Shown: positions 47,608 to 59,845 of the stretch, in pieces
Position numbering within the stretch: the first letter of the stretch is position 1
How the letters are laid out: each line of letters starts with the position of its first letter
Source of the DNA: Vermamoeba vermiformis
Taxonomy: Eukaryota > Tubulinea > Echinamoebida
NCBI GenBank assembly: GCA_045837725.1
Contig: JBEWZL010000208.1
Coordinates: forward strand, 124,001 to 188,000
Direction of reading: 5' to 3'
DNA: 64,000 bases
Notes under the pieces: model-generated
Told to the model about the DNA's origin: nothing
Seen by the model: only the letters and a program-made list of their open reading frames with translations
The model's database searches: none
Translations under genes and position numbers: made by a program

Positions 47608-47620
47608 TAATTTTTTTTCG
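47608..47620 (+). terminator. pol III terminator of tRNA-Arg
   Basis: A run of eight T begins a few bases after the tRNA, as expected for RNA polymerase III. Confidence 0.75.
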
Positions 47621-47730
47621 GATCAGGACAGGTTCTTTACAGTAATAGAAAGCCCTTTATTAAATCCCAAAACAAAAAAAAAGTGGAGTAAAAAATTGAA
47701 CCTTTTACTACTCGATCAAGATCAGTTTTC

Positions 47731-48791
47731 TTAAGGGAACCAGTTCAAATCGGTGTCGTAGCCACACAAAGTGTAGTCACCTGCGTTTTTAAACTATTAT
47801 TAGCCTTTGAGCAGAAATTAAAGTGGGTCTAACGTACCAAGGTATTGCTTCATGGTGGGTTTCTTCCATCCACCAAAAGGAGAGAAGTCACCTGCACGCA
47901 CATTAGTATGGAATCATACTTAATAGTAGAGCTACTTACTGTATGAGTGCTTGCCATTGTAACGAGCGTACCACAACGGGAAAGTAGATCCGGCGTGCCA
48001 GTCGCCCATGATCGGCTTCCATTGGACGAGACTTGTGTAAACACCGATGTTAAGGCCTAATTAATTGTTAACGTGGATTATTTTAGCTTAATCTTATTTA
48101 CGTACCCATAGATTGAGCTTGTTGGACCAATCCGTTGAAAAAGTTTCTGTTTGAAGCTTGATCTGACCAGTATTCAGTTCCTTCAATATCGAGCCTATGA
48201 AATACACCATAAGCTTTTCATATTTCCTATTCTAAACATTCTTTGAACGTACCAGAGAGTGCCAAAGTTCGCGCCATTGAGGTTTGTGATCATGTCGCTA
48301 ACTTGCTTGGCGGGATTGCCGCAAGACGGGCAGGGGAACCTTGATCATAGTTAGATTTAACTATTTAGCATAGAATTAAGCGTAAACTTACATGTAAATA
48401 TCAACAGAGTTCATGCCTGTCAAAAAAATAAAAAAAATGAATCAAATTACCCGGCGAATATTTCAAATGTGATTACCTGCGCTCCAAGCACTACAATCGT
48501 ACGTTAATATCAAGTTAAATAAAAAAATAATATGAACTTACTTGGCGATATTTTGGGCAGCGTTCGTATCCACTTTTCCGTTGCTGCGGTAAGCCTGAAT
48601 AAGCGTTAATAATCTATTTTTAAGTAATTTATCTCGTATTTAAGGCCTACTCTAACAATAGCAAACGTATAGTTCTTTCCAAGCATGCATTGGAAGCCAG
48701 ATACGGAAACTGGAGTGGCTACGTCCACGCCGAGTGTAGCGTAAGCGACAGTAACGCAAGCAAATAGGACTAATAAATACTTAACGTTCAT
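47731..48791 (-). CDS. secreted GH25 lysozyme
   Basis: Many small exons. The start MNVKYLLVLFACVTVAYA is a signal peptide. The mature part begins TLGVDVATPVSVSGFQCMLG, with the GH25 N-terminal Asp strand. Later blocks are VDIYMFPCPSCGNPAKQV, LWLDIEGTEYW (catalytic Asp/Glu strand), GLNIGVYTSLVQWKPIMG, FPLWYARYNG and a closing KQYLGDYTLCGYDTDLNWFP. Length is about 215 residues, typical for the short GH25 lysozymes of Entamoeba and nematodes. The enzyme cleaves the beta-1,4 bond after N-acetylmuramic acid in peptidoglycan, fitting digestion of bacteria in phagosomes. The family assignment is firm; cell location is inferred from the signal peptide. Confidence 0.9.
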
Positions 48792-48978
48792 TTGTGGTGT
48801 AGATAAGATAAAAATAAATGGGTAATGCAATTGTGATTTTTAGGGAGCAATGGCCTTTCAAAAACGTCAAAAAACGAAATCTCTACAACGAGAAGCGTCA
48901 TTTAGAGTGACTGATTGACAGCCGAGATAGCGCTAGAAGCCTATATATTTATTGTGCGAGCAACGATGTACAATCGGT

Positions 48979-51900
48979 TTAATAAGAAATGTTGTTAAAG
49001 GCCTCGTGGAACTCGTCGGTTACAGCAGTAAAGGCCGAGTACAACGGATCGTAAACATTGTCCGAGGTCAATTGCTTCAATGCAGCCGTCAATTTGCGCA
49101 AGATATTGTCCCATTGCTTCAACATGGCATAAGCGTCGTAATCAGTCATGTTGTTGTCCTTGACGAGGTTCTTGACCTGTTTGTTCTTGTAGAAATTGAA
49201 CGCGTAGCCGTTGCATTCTCCGTCCTTGCACGTGTCAATAAGAGGACTCAATGAAGGGTCAATAGGCGCAAGTTTGAGTCGCTCAAAGGCATGATTGACA
49301 CTTTCGTTGACACGTGTCACAATCGCGTTGTAACTTTCCATCACCGCACGAACATTGGCGGGCAAAGTCGGTGCTGATTTGGTCTGCGTGTCACCGGTGA
49401 TCTTTCTGGGCAAGATCAAGTAGCTCAATATAGTCATCAAGTTATCGTTGGCAGCGGATCTCTCGCTGGCGATCTTCTCCTTGGTCATGGTAGCAGAAGG
49501 CAAGAGATTGTACGCGGCAACAATGTTATCCAAGGCACCGCAGTGAATGAGGAAGCCAAGGGGGTAATTGTAGGGCGAGATCTCTATTGAATGTGCTGCG
49601 AGCCCAGCAAGGCCAATAGGACGGGCCTTGTCATCGATCAATTTCAATCGATACAAGAACTCCACACAGTAGCGAAGTGATCTCGATGCATCAATTTCAG
49701 CTTGTTGGCTGGCGTCCTTGGTGAATGTGGGCGATAAGGGCGCTACCTTAAGGTGTGAAATCTTGTTGTGAGCGAGCGTCTTGTCCTTGGCTTGGTGGTG
49801 CAAGATGAGACAGTCAAGAGTCGTATCAATGTCAATCAAGTTAGGGGTCACGAGCTCTTGGATTGGCGAGTAGATCAAGTCCGCAATGCGGCTGTTGTTC
49901 ATGTAGAAGTAGACCACATTGCCGAGGTTGTCAAAGCCACGACGACCAGCACGACCTTCCATCTGAACAGCGTCGAGTGCTGACAAGTTGGGCGAGTTGC
50001 GCAAGAACACGGTGGTCTTTGAAGGCATGTTGAGACCTAATGACAGAATAGGCGTGCCGACAATAACTGTCAAAGCACCAGCTCGGAAGAGAGTCTCGAC
50101 CAAGTCACGATAAGGCTTTGGCAAAGCTTGACTGTACGAGGCAATACCACGAGTCAGTGCCAGAACGAGCGGGTGACGAGAGCTCCAGCCAGTCTTCTCG
50201 AACAAACGGCGCATCCAGAAGATGACGTCTTCGTGCGAGAACAACTCGCGAGCCAAGAAAGAGCACTTGTCTGAGACGTTCAACGAGTACTCGCGCACTT
50301 GTTGGAGCTTGGCGTTGATCGCGTGGTAGCGCCACATCTTGGCGAGTTGTTTGCGCGAGATCTTGGTTTCTTCGTTCGGATCCTTCTTGTCGTTGACAAC
50401 CTTCTTGTCTTTCTCGACTTTAGGCAGCTCAATGTACTCTTTCTTGGGCTCCATGGCCTCGAGATGTGCTGCGACTTGTTCGACGAGGTCAACGACAAAT
50501 CCGCCTTCGTACCAAAAAGCAATTGTAGGCAACAAAGTTCGTTGCTTCATCAACTGCAACAAGTCAATGAATTGCACGGCAACTTCTTTCGTTGATTGGG
50601 TCTCGGCACTGCCGTCTTGGTCAGCGAAACGTTGCAAAGATTCAGCGACACGTTTTCGTTGTTCGGCGTTCAGATCTTCAATGTACACGCGGAACAACTC
50701 TTGTTGGAACTTGCGAGAGTCATCGCGCTTGATGAATCCGTGTTGCGAAAAGAATTCATCGCTCTTAAGGAGGCTCTTGAGCTTGTCCTCGCCGAGTTCT
50801 TTCTTCAAAGCAGACCAGATCTCGTGCACTTCTTCGGGTCTCAAGTGCAAGTGCGGCAAGAACTGCAATCTCTCAGGCTTGTCGGCAAGCACGATCGGAT
50901 TCATCTTGACTAATTGACTCGACTTGTCTTCCTTGGGAGGCACGAATTGGTATCTAAATATGTTACTATTAGTTCATCGTCAAGTTATTAATCTTTTTCA
51001 AGGCTTACCGCTGAATGTCGTTCCAAGGCTGGATCGGGGCCTTGGGCAACAAAGCAACTTCTTGAGAGGTCACGGTTTCGAGCCACGATTGAAGCTTGGC
51101 AGGATTCTGAACAGTGGCTGAGAGTGCCAAGAAGGGGCAAGGCACAAAGGCCAAGGACTTGGCATAGCTTGAGCGCAACGACGATTCATCATCTTGCGTG
51201 CCAATGCAATGAATTTCGTCAAAAATGACGTATTGCAATCGACTAGCCCATTGTTGAGATGCAGGTGAGATCAACAAGCTGAACAAGATTTGAGGCGTGC
51301 AAACGAGAATGTCGCAATTGTCTACGTTTTCGCGGTACTCGCTCGTGAAGAGACCAAAAGTGACGTTCTCTCCCTTGTATCTCTTGTAGATATTGGCGCC
51401 CATTTGATTGACCAATGGGGTGCTAGGAGCCACGAAAACAATGCGAGACTTCATGTCCGTGTCCATTGACTTAGCCTTAGGATCGGCTTTCGTCTTCTCC
51501 AAGACACGCGTGATAGTGTAGAACGAGATGAAAGTCTTGCCCGTGGAAGTAGGTGCCACGACCAACGCAGACTTGTCTTGTTTGATGCGCTGAATGACGT
51601 CGTACTGCCATTGATCGGGGAAAAACTTGACGTCCTTGTGTTCTTCGAGTCTCGGAGCAATCTCACGAACAAAGTTCTCGCCAAGGTGCAAGAACTGGAA
51701 GTCAATGTAGTTCTTCGTGAAGACCTCTTTGCCGTCTTTCGACTTCACAACCTTGTGCAAGACGTTGTATCCAGCAGCACGGATCTCGTCGGTGTTCTTG
51801 TCACTGACTGCTACATTCAACGATTGGCTAATAGGAGTGAAGCCAAGCGTGTCCAACGTGTGTGCCATGAACGCATAAACGGTGTGGTGCTTGGACAAGT

Positions 51901-53447
51901 GTCGCTTGAAGTTCATGTACAGGTCATGAATGCACTGAAACACTGCGGCTACATTCTCTGCGCTGGGCTCTTTGTTGCAGTCATCGATGCTCCAAGACAA
52001 CGAGATCGCTAAGATTTTGATGCACGTGTCTGCTTTGAACTGCTTTGACATGTTGCGGTCTTTGAGCACGGAGAACAGCTCACGGCGCAATCTCAATTGT
52101 CTGTCAGGCGTGTTGCGAATGTTATTCAACGCTGCAACGTCGTACAGGTCTTGCGGGACTGTTTAAAAATTAGGTCAGATCTGACCATTGACAAAATGAC
52201 ACTTTTTGACACTTACAATTAACCTTCTTGCAACGCGCGCAGAACTTCCAATCAGGTTTGTTTTTCTTTCCGCATGCTGCGCAACAGTCATTGCCTAAGG
52301 AAATAATTAATAAACGCGTTTCATCCAAAATTTAACACATTAAATTTTACCTTCGCCTTTGGCTGCCTTGCATTTCGGGCAGTTATCTTTGCCTTTCAAA
52401 TCTGCGCCGCATTTCTTGCAGAAAGAAACTTCGGGCTCTGAAAATTAACGGTTAAAATCGAGTTTAAGACGGTAAGATTGCAACCTGAAAAAGTTTTCAG
52501 GGTTGATCTGAAGTTATCTTACCTTTAATATCATCGCCTTCAATAAAGATCTCGACGTAGATACGCAGATTTTGCGAGAATTCTAAAACTTCAGGGGCTC
52601 GCTCCACCGAAAGAGATTCGGCGGTTTTGTCCATGAATAAGGTCCAGGACTGCTTGTTACCTCTATGATCATTCTTGTCGCCGATTATAGAGGCGTTTAG
52701 TAGCTTGCCGTTGTTCCAATGGAATTTTTGCTGAAATAAGAAATTGAAAGGAGATCCAGCGGTGTTTCCATCTGGGGACACGACTTTCAACATCCGCTCT
52801 TCAAACACTTCTTCTTCAGCAGCAAGCAGGTTGTGACCCATAATTTGATCTTTATGAAGGTCTTTGACCAAAAATGATTCCAGAAGCGGGGAATCAATGG
52901 CTCCGAGTCGAAGATCAAAATCCGATCTTGGCACGATTAATTCTGCGGACTCGTAAAACTCTTTGACAAGTTGCTCTACTTCTTTGGCAAATAGGGCACC
53001 CTTTCTGTCATATTCTTTAAATTTTTTGGTCACTTCTTTTACGGATTCTTCAAGACTTTGCTTTTCTTGAGCTTGTCTTGTTTTGAGCGAACTGAGCTCG
53101 GTCTTCAAACTGGCATTATTCTTCTTATATGCACGTTGCTCTCTTTCTTCAAGTTGCTCTTGTAAAACATTCTTATCCGGGATTTGGGCTTCCAATATTT
53201 TTCGCCACCAGGCCATGACGGAATTGAAGTCCGCTTCCTTGGATCTAGTAATTTCTTCTTCGCGTAGTTTGTAAAGTAGATCAAGATCTTGTAATCGCTT
53301 CTCAGCAGATTTGATCTGAATCTGCAGCTTGACAGCTGCGACCAGATCCTCTGGGGTCCAGGGTTCGTTGACTACTTCTTGTACTACAGGTTCGTCTAAT
53401 GCTGTTTCCCAGTCATCGTATAATTGTTCTTGTGTGTTATCGTTCAT
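48979..53447 (-). CDS. DDX60-like SKI2-family helicase with coiled-coil and zinc-ribbon N-terminus
   Basis: Exons join in phase across 52500-52170 and 51005-50950, giving about 1,400 residues. Residues 1-310 are acidic then coiled-coil (MNDNTQEQLYDDWETALDEP, QEKQSLEESVKEVTKKFKEY). Two Cys4 zinc ribbons follow (VSFCKKCGADLKGKDNCPKC and CCAACGKKNKPDWKFCARC). The helicase core has Walker A VVAPTSTGKTFISFY, DEAH-type IFDEIHCIG, FLALSATVQNP, and motif VI in MEGRAGRRGFDNLGNVVYFY. The combination SATVQNP and GRAGRRGFDNLGNVV matches the DDX60/DDX60L branch, whose animal members act in antiviral RNA sensing and ribosome-linked RNA control. The C-terminal 350 residues are the helical cassette. I know of no DDX60 protein with these N-terminal modules, but have not been able to search. 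Confidence 0.87.
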
Positions 53448-53569
53448 TATTCAGAATAAAAAATGGATCAAGAAAATTTTTTGCTTTTTATACCGCCCAA
53501 TGTCCCTTTGCCCTGGCATAAACACGGCAATCATAAATTACAAAGAAGTAAATAATTTTGCATGGCAGA

Positions 53570-55143
53570 TTATAGTATCATGCTCAATAGAGGTAGCAAT
53601 GACAGTTGGATCGCGAGTTTTAAAGTGCTAGATCTCGAAGTTCGTGATGGAGTTGTATTTTCATTTTCAGAGGGGGTATTGCTACCAGTAGGAGATGTTG
53701 ACGGGCCGTCCGCAGGCACAGTGTAGCTACCTTTAATGGCCGCGTCGATGTCTTCCCTTACGCTGTTCACTAGCAGGGCGCTCACGCCACCCTGTGAGCC
53801 AAAAGTTGACAAGACACCGTAGAAGTTGTGCGTGCGATCAATGAATGGGTAGAAACCAAAGGCTCCTGGACTAGAGCGCACGTGATACTCATCTGTGCCA
53901 CAGATTGGCAAAAATACGGACGAATTGCATTCAACCCAATGACCGAAGGCTGTCGTTGTGGATTAGTACAGCCAAGCATTCATCAATATTACAAGTGGTT
54001 GTCTTCTTACCGTAGTGCCATTCGAGATCAAAAGCAGTTGCCGCCGAGTAACCGATCGTCACGTTAGTTCGATCCAGTTCCATGTTGGTGATGGTCTCGG
54101 GCTTCAAGTATTGTTTCAGGTACAATGCTCGCACTAACTTGCCGTAGTCGTAAGCACTTGCAAAGATGCCACCTAAGAGCGTCGAGCCAATCAGAATCAA
54201 GTACACGGTATTACGTGTGTTTACCTGTTGAACTGTTACGTACCAGCCATTCGTGGGTTCATTTGACCACCGTAGCGCATTGCTAATTGCAACGGCTTGG
54301 TCAGGTAAGTTGCGAACAAAACCTTCCAGTCAATGCCTGTCTTGTTTTGCGCAATATAACCCAGCACTTGCATGTGGTTGCCTCTATACAACAACGTTAA
54401 TAAGTACTTAACTACAATGTACAACACGAACCCATAGTAGAAAGTAGATCCAGGCTCAGTAGAAACATTCATGTTGTAGATCACCTTCACACAGTCCTCT
54501 CTGGTTCAAAATTAGGTCCAAATGCTGCTACGCAGCTACCATAAAACCAATAACTTACAGTGAGATAGAATCTTGATTGTTAAGACAACCAGCTTCGTCG
54601 TTGAAACCACTCTGGAAGGTTAGCAAGTGATACACTAGAAACATCGGACATTAGCGCTGCATTATGGTGAAATTCAGTCACAATATTTACCTGTGACACG
54701 AGAGCGTGGGTCATTGGGATCGTTGGTCCACCATGGAATGATATCTTGGGGTCGGGTGGACAAATCCAGAATTCCCTACGCGATGGGTTTGGGTGATTTG
54801 CTTTTAAACTTTACTCGTATCAAAATAAGCATACCTCTTCTAAAAGTCGCTGTATTACGACGCTCATAGGCCATTTTGAAGCACTAGCGATCTGCAGGAC
54901 ACTTGAACCGTTAATCGAGCCTAATCAAATATGCAATTAATTTAGAGTAAGAATTAATCGGCGATAAGTACCTTTCTGAAATGTGTAGATGATGCCAGAT
55001 TCGTTGCCAATAAATAAGAAGAAATTGTCGTTTACGGTAGTAGCACTTAACTTATCGGTGACCACTTGCCAAGGGTCTTCTGTCGTCTGTGCTCGTGCAC
55101 AACCGAGCGCAGTCAATAACAATAAACAAATTATGGCTTTCAT
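53570..55143 (-). CDS. secreted beta-lactamase-family serine hydrolase, copy A
   Basis: A signal peptide (MKAIICLLLLTALGCARA) is followed by the class C beta-lactamase/penicillin-binding-protein-like fold. The SxxK motif lies in VLQIASASKWPMSVVIQRLL, the YxN motif in GSTFYYGNHMQVLGYIA, and the third conserved block is HVRSSPGAFGFYPFIDR, as in serine hydrolases of this superfamily. The C-terminus is Ser/Thr/Pro-rich and ends in a hydrophobic segment (KLAIQLSLLPLLSMIL), the layout of a GPI-anchor signal. Eukaryotic members include LACTB-type and many secreted amoebal proteins. The substrate is unknown, and antibiotic cleavage should not be assumed. It lies head-to-tail with copy B, which has the same exon layout. 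Confidence 0.85.
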
Positions 55144-55317
55144 GAGCTAATGTATTCATAAATCAAACTCAAGTTACTTTCTAGTGTATTCATAACCAAA
55201 ATTGCCGAAATAATGAATCACACGAATGGATCACGTCAAAACGTTAAAATTTTGATTCTTTGGGCCAGGTTAACGGTCCGTTTATGGGACAAAGAACAAA
55301 AGCATTTTAATGACTTA

Positions 55318-56992
55318 CTAAAGCGTAAAGCTAACGAGAAAAACAACCAAAAGTTGGAGCGTCAGCGCTAAGGTGCTAGATCCGGAGGTTCGTGACGGAG
55401 TTGCGAGAGCAGGTGCATTGGTAGTAGGAGAGCTGCTGCCAGTAGGACTGCTGCTCGGCACCACACCACTGTTCGCGCTCTTGATGGCTGCATTGATATC
55501 GCTTTTCACGCCGTACAGAATGTTCACGCTCACGCCACCCTGTGATCCAGAAGTTGACAAGACGCCATAGTAATTGTTCGTGCGATCGAGGAATGGATAG
55601 AAGCCAAAGGCACCAGCACTCGAGCGTACGTGATACTCATCCGTTGCGCAGCTAGGCAAAAATGTCGCGGAGTTGCATTCAACCCAATGACCGAAGGCTG
55701 AATAAGAGCTAGTTAGCGTAAATTTATATGATATCATATCATTAGCAATGCTTACCATAGTGCCATTCAAAACCAAAGGCGGTGGCTGGCGAGTAAGTGA
55801 TTGACACGTTAGTTCGATCCAGTTCCATGTTGGTGATGGTCTCGGGCTTCAAAAACTGCTTCAAGTACAAGGCTCGCACTAACTTGCCGTAGTCATAAGC
55901 ACTTGATATGAGACCGCCTACATGCCAAAAGAGTTAGAACTCGGATCTGCAACCAAATCATCGGACACGTGCCACTTTGTTGATAGGATTTATCAAAATA
56001 GTGCTCGTAGTGCTACATACCAGCCAGTCTAGGGTTCGTAGTGCCGCCATATCGGGCAGTCATATTCAACGGCGTTGTCAGATAGTTCGAGAACAACGTC
56101 TTCCAGTCAATGCCTGTCTTGTTCTGTGCCATGAAGCCCAGTATCTGCATGTGATTGCCACTGACAGTATGACATTAATATTGAACAGATAGTAGTGCAC
56201 GAACTCACCTGTAGTAAAAGGTGGAGCCTGGTTCCGTTGAAACATTCATGTTGTAGATCGCCTTTGCGCAATCCTCCCTGGTTTGATATTAGTATACTAT
56301 AGTTAAATATTAATAGGCTTACAGTGAGATGGACAATTGATTATTGAGACAGCTAGCATCGTTATTGAAACCGCTTTGGAAGGTCAGCAAGTGATACACT
56401 AAAAACGTCAGATGTTAGAGCTGTATAAGTTGAGATGAAGACGTGATTTATACCTGTGACACGAGAGCGTGGGTCATTGGGATCGTTGGTCCACCATGGA
56501 ATGATATCTTGAGGTCTCGTGGACACATCCAAAATTCCCTACCAATTCCGAATTAGAATCTGACCGACTTGATAAAACTGAATCATATCAAAATAAGCAT
56601 ACCTCTTCAAAAAGTCGCTGTATTACAACGCTCATAGGCCATTTAGAAGCACTAGCGATCTGAACGGAAGACGAGCCGTCGATCGAACCTGGACAACGTT
56701 AATAATTACGGCGCTATAAATATTGCGTTAAATTATTATATTATAAAGATATTCGAGAAGGAAAAGAACAAATTGAATCATTTTGGCGGATGTTATTCAA
56801 TTAAAATTTACCTTTCTGAAATGTGTAGACAACGCCGGATTCGGTGCCAATAAATAAGAAGAAATTATCATTGGTCGTCGTGGCATTTAATTTATCCGTG
56901 ACCACTTGCCAAAGCTCTTCAGTCGTTTGTGCTCGTGCGATTGTTGCGCAGCCGAGCGCAGTAAATAAAATAATACAAATTATGGCCTTCAT
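55318..56992 (-). CDS. secreted beta-lactamase-family serine hydrolase, copy B
   Basis: Same layout as copy A: signal peptide MKAIICIILFTALGCATIAR, SxxK block, YxN block and HVRSSAGAFGFYPFLDR. The Ser/Thr-rich tail ends in a hydrophobic GPI-type segment (LTLQLLVVFLVSFTL). Several exons are nearly identical to copy A at the DNA level, for example the stretch around 56451-56515 against 54691-54755, while introns and the tail differ. This is a tandem duplication in which some exons have stayed alike by recent origin, selection or gene conversion. Presumed cell-surface or lysosomal hydrolase. Confidence 0.85.
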
Positions 56993-57304
56993 TGGTTCTT
57001 GTAAGGTGTTGCTGTATTATTGAAATAGACAAATAAGCTACAGTGCGTCCAACCTTCTTTTGTTACAAGATGGGACATGAAAAGAGCCCGAAGGACGTTC
57101 AATAAAACTATTTATGCTTGACGTGTGTCGACCAAAGCAGCCGAAACATTAAAAAATAAATCACACGAATGGATCACGCCAACAACACTTCAAAACAGGT
57201 TAAATTTGGAAGCACTTAGAATTAACTAATTTAACGACATAATGTTAAATTGGTTACAAATAATTAGATATAAAACAATTTATTAGTAAAGACAGTGCGC
57301 CAGA

Positions 57305-59213
57305 TTAATATTTACAGTTAATATTCGTGGTCAAGGTCGGGTTCGCAGGACGAGACAACACCATTTGAACGTCTCCCAAAAATCTCGTCTTGAAGCCAGC
57401 CTCGCAATAAGTGAAGTAATATTTCCATTTGCGAATGAATTCGTTATCAAAGCCCATTTTCATAAACTCGTCTTTGTGGCTCATAAAATTTCGTTCCCAC
57501 ATCTTCAAGGTCTTCGCGTAATGGAAGCCAATATTTTCCAACTCTTCGAGCTGTAAATTGCTCGATTTGGCCATAGCCTCAGCGAGCGACGTAATCGAAG
57601 GGCAAAGGGATCCAGGGAAGATGTATTTTTGAATGAAATCAACGCTCTTTGAGTACTCAGGGAATCTATAATAATAATATCCTCGTTAGAGCTTATTTTA
57701 TAACGCAATTGTAACGAAATAATCGGTGCCGCTATTGGCGGGAAGTTTTCAGTGGACTAACGGCTGGTACACAAGCAACGCTTACCTGTGATCAGGAGTG
57801 GTAATGACTTGGATGACAGCAAGGCCTTCGGGCTTCATCAATCGGTCAATAGAAGCAAAGTAGTTGTTGAAGTTTTCTTTGCCGATGGCTTCAAGCATTT
57901 CAATCGAGATCACCTTGTCGTACTGATGGATAAAGCGTTATATAATTGTCAATATAAGTAAATATAGTTACAATAAGTGATGGCATAGCGAAATGATTAT
58001 AAATAAGGAAATTGCGGAGGAATTTGAGTTTCAGATCTGCTGTTTCAAGACTTACTTGGCCTTCCATATGTCTGTAATCGCTAAAAACGACGTTGATTTT
58101 GTCGTTAAGTCCATTTTCCTCGACGCGCTTCTTGGCCTCTTTGTACTGTTCTTCCGAGATCGTAATCGTTGTGATCTTGCAACCCGTTTTCTTGACGCAT
58201 TCAATGGCAAAACCTCCCCATCCACTACCAATCTCGAGCACGTGATCAGTCTTCTTAATTTGGCCCTAATTCCAAAAGTTGATTAGAATTTCTTGTTTCG
58301 GTTCGGATTGCGCTTTCAAAAATAAAATAAATCGAATGCGACCGTTAAATTGCACTCGTGAAGGGTAGGAATAAAATTGCAATAATTGTTTAAATTGCTA
58401 TTCTCAACTTTGTCCGTAAGGGCTCCAGTCCAAAGTTAAAGATATTTTTGGGATCTGCTCTCGCGACTTAAATTTGCAAAATTTTCGGTAATTTATTCAA
58501 CCAAATTGAAGTCATTATTAAGTATTAATTATGTAAAACAAAATTCGAGCATTATTGCTGAAACCGAAGCAGATCAGGAAAATTTGGATTTGCCCGACCA
58601 GAATTTCGGGCCAAGACAATACTTGCAATTTCAAAATGAGCTATTTATATGGAGTACTTCCTACCTTTTCAATCATTTTGTGGATTTTGTTGCGCTGGGC
58701 TTCCTCCAAGGTCTCATCGGGGCGCTTGAAAAAGGCGCAAGAATACATCATTGTAGGGTCCAAAAACTTCATAAACATGTCGTTGGAGAGGTCGTAGTGG
58801 TCGTGAATGTTCTTGCGAGCATTCTTGATGGTATTCGTGCGAGTTATGACGTAAACTAAGCGCCCGAACCATCGCGTGAGGGCCGATGTGATCGCATTCG
58901 TGTCTGCAACCTGACGGTTGGCCATCATTACCTCAAAAAATTTAGTGAGATCATCGACGTCAATGTCCTCGGCCATATAAGCCTCAGCAAAGCCAAGATC
59001 CCAGCCAGTAATGACTTTCCAGTAGAAAGATAGTTCTCTGTTGACCGTTACAGTGACGCGCAGGTTACGTTCTTTTTCGTCGCCAATAATTATCTCTTCT
59101 CGAGGGGTCTTAAAGACGATGCATCCGGCTTTCAACGTGCGTAAATACGAGAAAAAAATATAGTGAAGCAGAGAAAGGACCAGATTCGACAAAAAATAAA
59201 TAGGAGCAGCCAT
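57305..59213 (-). CDS. cyclopropane-fatty-acyl-phospholipid synthase family methyltransferase
   Basis: The N-terminal hydrophobic segment (MAAPIYFLSNLVLSLLHYIF) is probably a membrane anchor. The CFA N-domain follows (VNRELSFYWKVITGWDLGFA, EAYMAEDIDVDDLTKFF), then HDHYDLSNDMFMKFLDPTMM with YSCAFF. The SAM-binding site is HVLEIGSGWGGFAIECVKK, then ITISEEQYKEAKKR and the C-terminal block EMLEAIGKENFNNYF, KYIFPGS. The enzyme would methylenate unsaturated phospholipid chains using S-adenosylmethionine. CFA synthases in protists are generally thought to come from bacteria, but this one has five or so introns and host-like composition, so any transfer is old. One intron (about 58265-58655) is near 390 nt, far longer than others here. 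Confidence 0.92.
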
Positions 59214-59845
59214 TTTAATAAATAATAGTTGCTCTTGTGGTCGTTATAAATACAAAGCGTGAAGAAAAGTGCTAAAAAATCAGTTCTTGTTTTGGCTTTA
59301 AGTCCCAAAAAGGAAATAAACATCCGACGAGGTCACGCGAGAAAATATCCGAGGCACGCGATTAAACGACGTGGCAGAACAGACCAATGGGCATTCAGGA
59401 ATGCAATTTTCCCCGTTCCGTGTGACGCAGATCGTGCTCCTCCGGCCTCAGTTCTGTTACCGCGCGGCTCGTAATTAGTTTATTCGTTAAATACATTGAA
59501 AATGGCCGCTGCAGTTAAATTAATCCGCCACTCAGGCAACAAATGAAGGGAACCACCATTGAGATCGTTTTCAAATCCAAAATCAAAAGACCCAAAAAAT
59601 ATATGCATTTATTTAGCAGAGTAAATGTGACTAACACTGCTGTATGGAGGCAAACTCAAATCAAACACTATTAAAATAGTAAATGCACTTTAAAGCGCGC
59701 AAGTAGTCCCATCCGAAGTAGTAGGTGAGACTAATCGAGACAACTCAAAAGGGGACGCGTCGTCCATAAAAGTATCAAGCGACAATTTCTAGTAATTTAA
59801 TTTCATTGTAATCGGTAATCGAGCACAACACATGAAATATTTGAC
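59214..59845. other. intergenic between divergent genes, no gene supported
   Basis: About 630 bases. A 71-residue basic frame (59259-59474) has higher GC than its surroundings but no recognisable domain or splice sites. The rest is AT-rich and presumably carries the promoters of the CFA synthase (minus) and the F-box gene (plus). Confidence 0.5.

Noticed and set aside
59259-59474. Basic 71-residue frame between CFA synthase and the F-box gene
   Set aside because: No recognisable domain and no supporting context. Left as intergenic.
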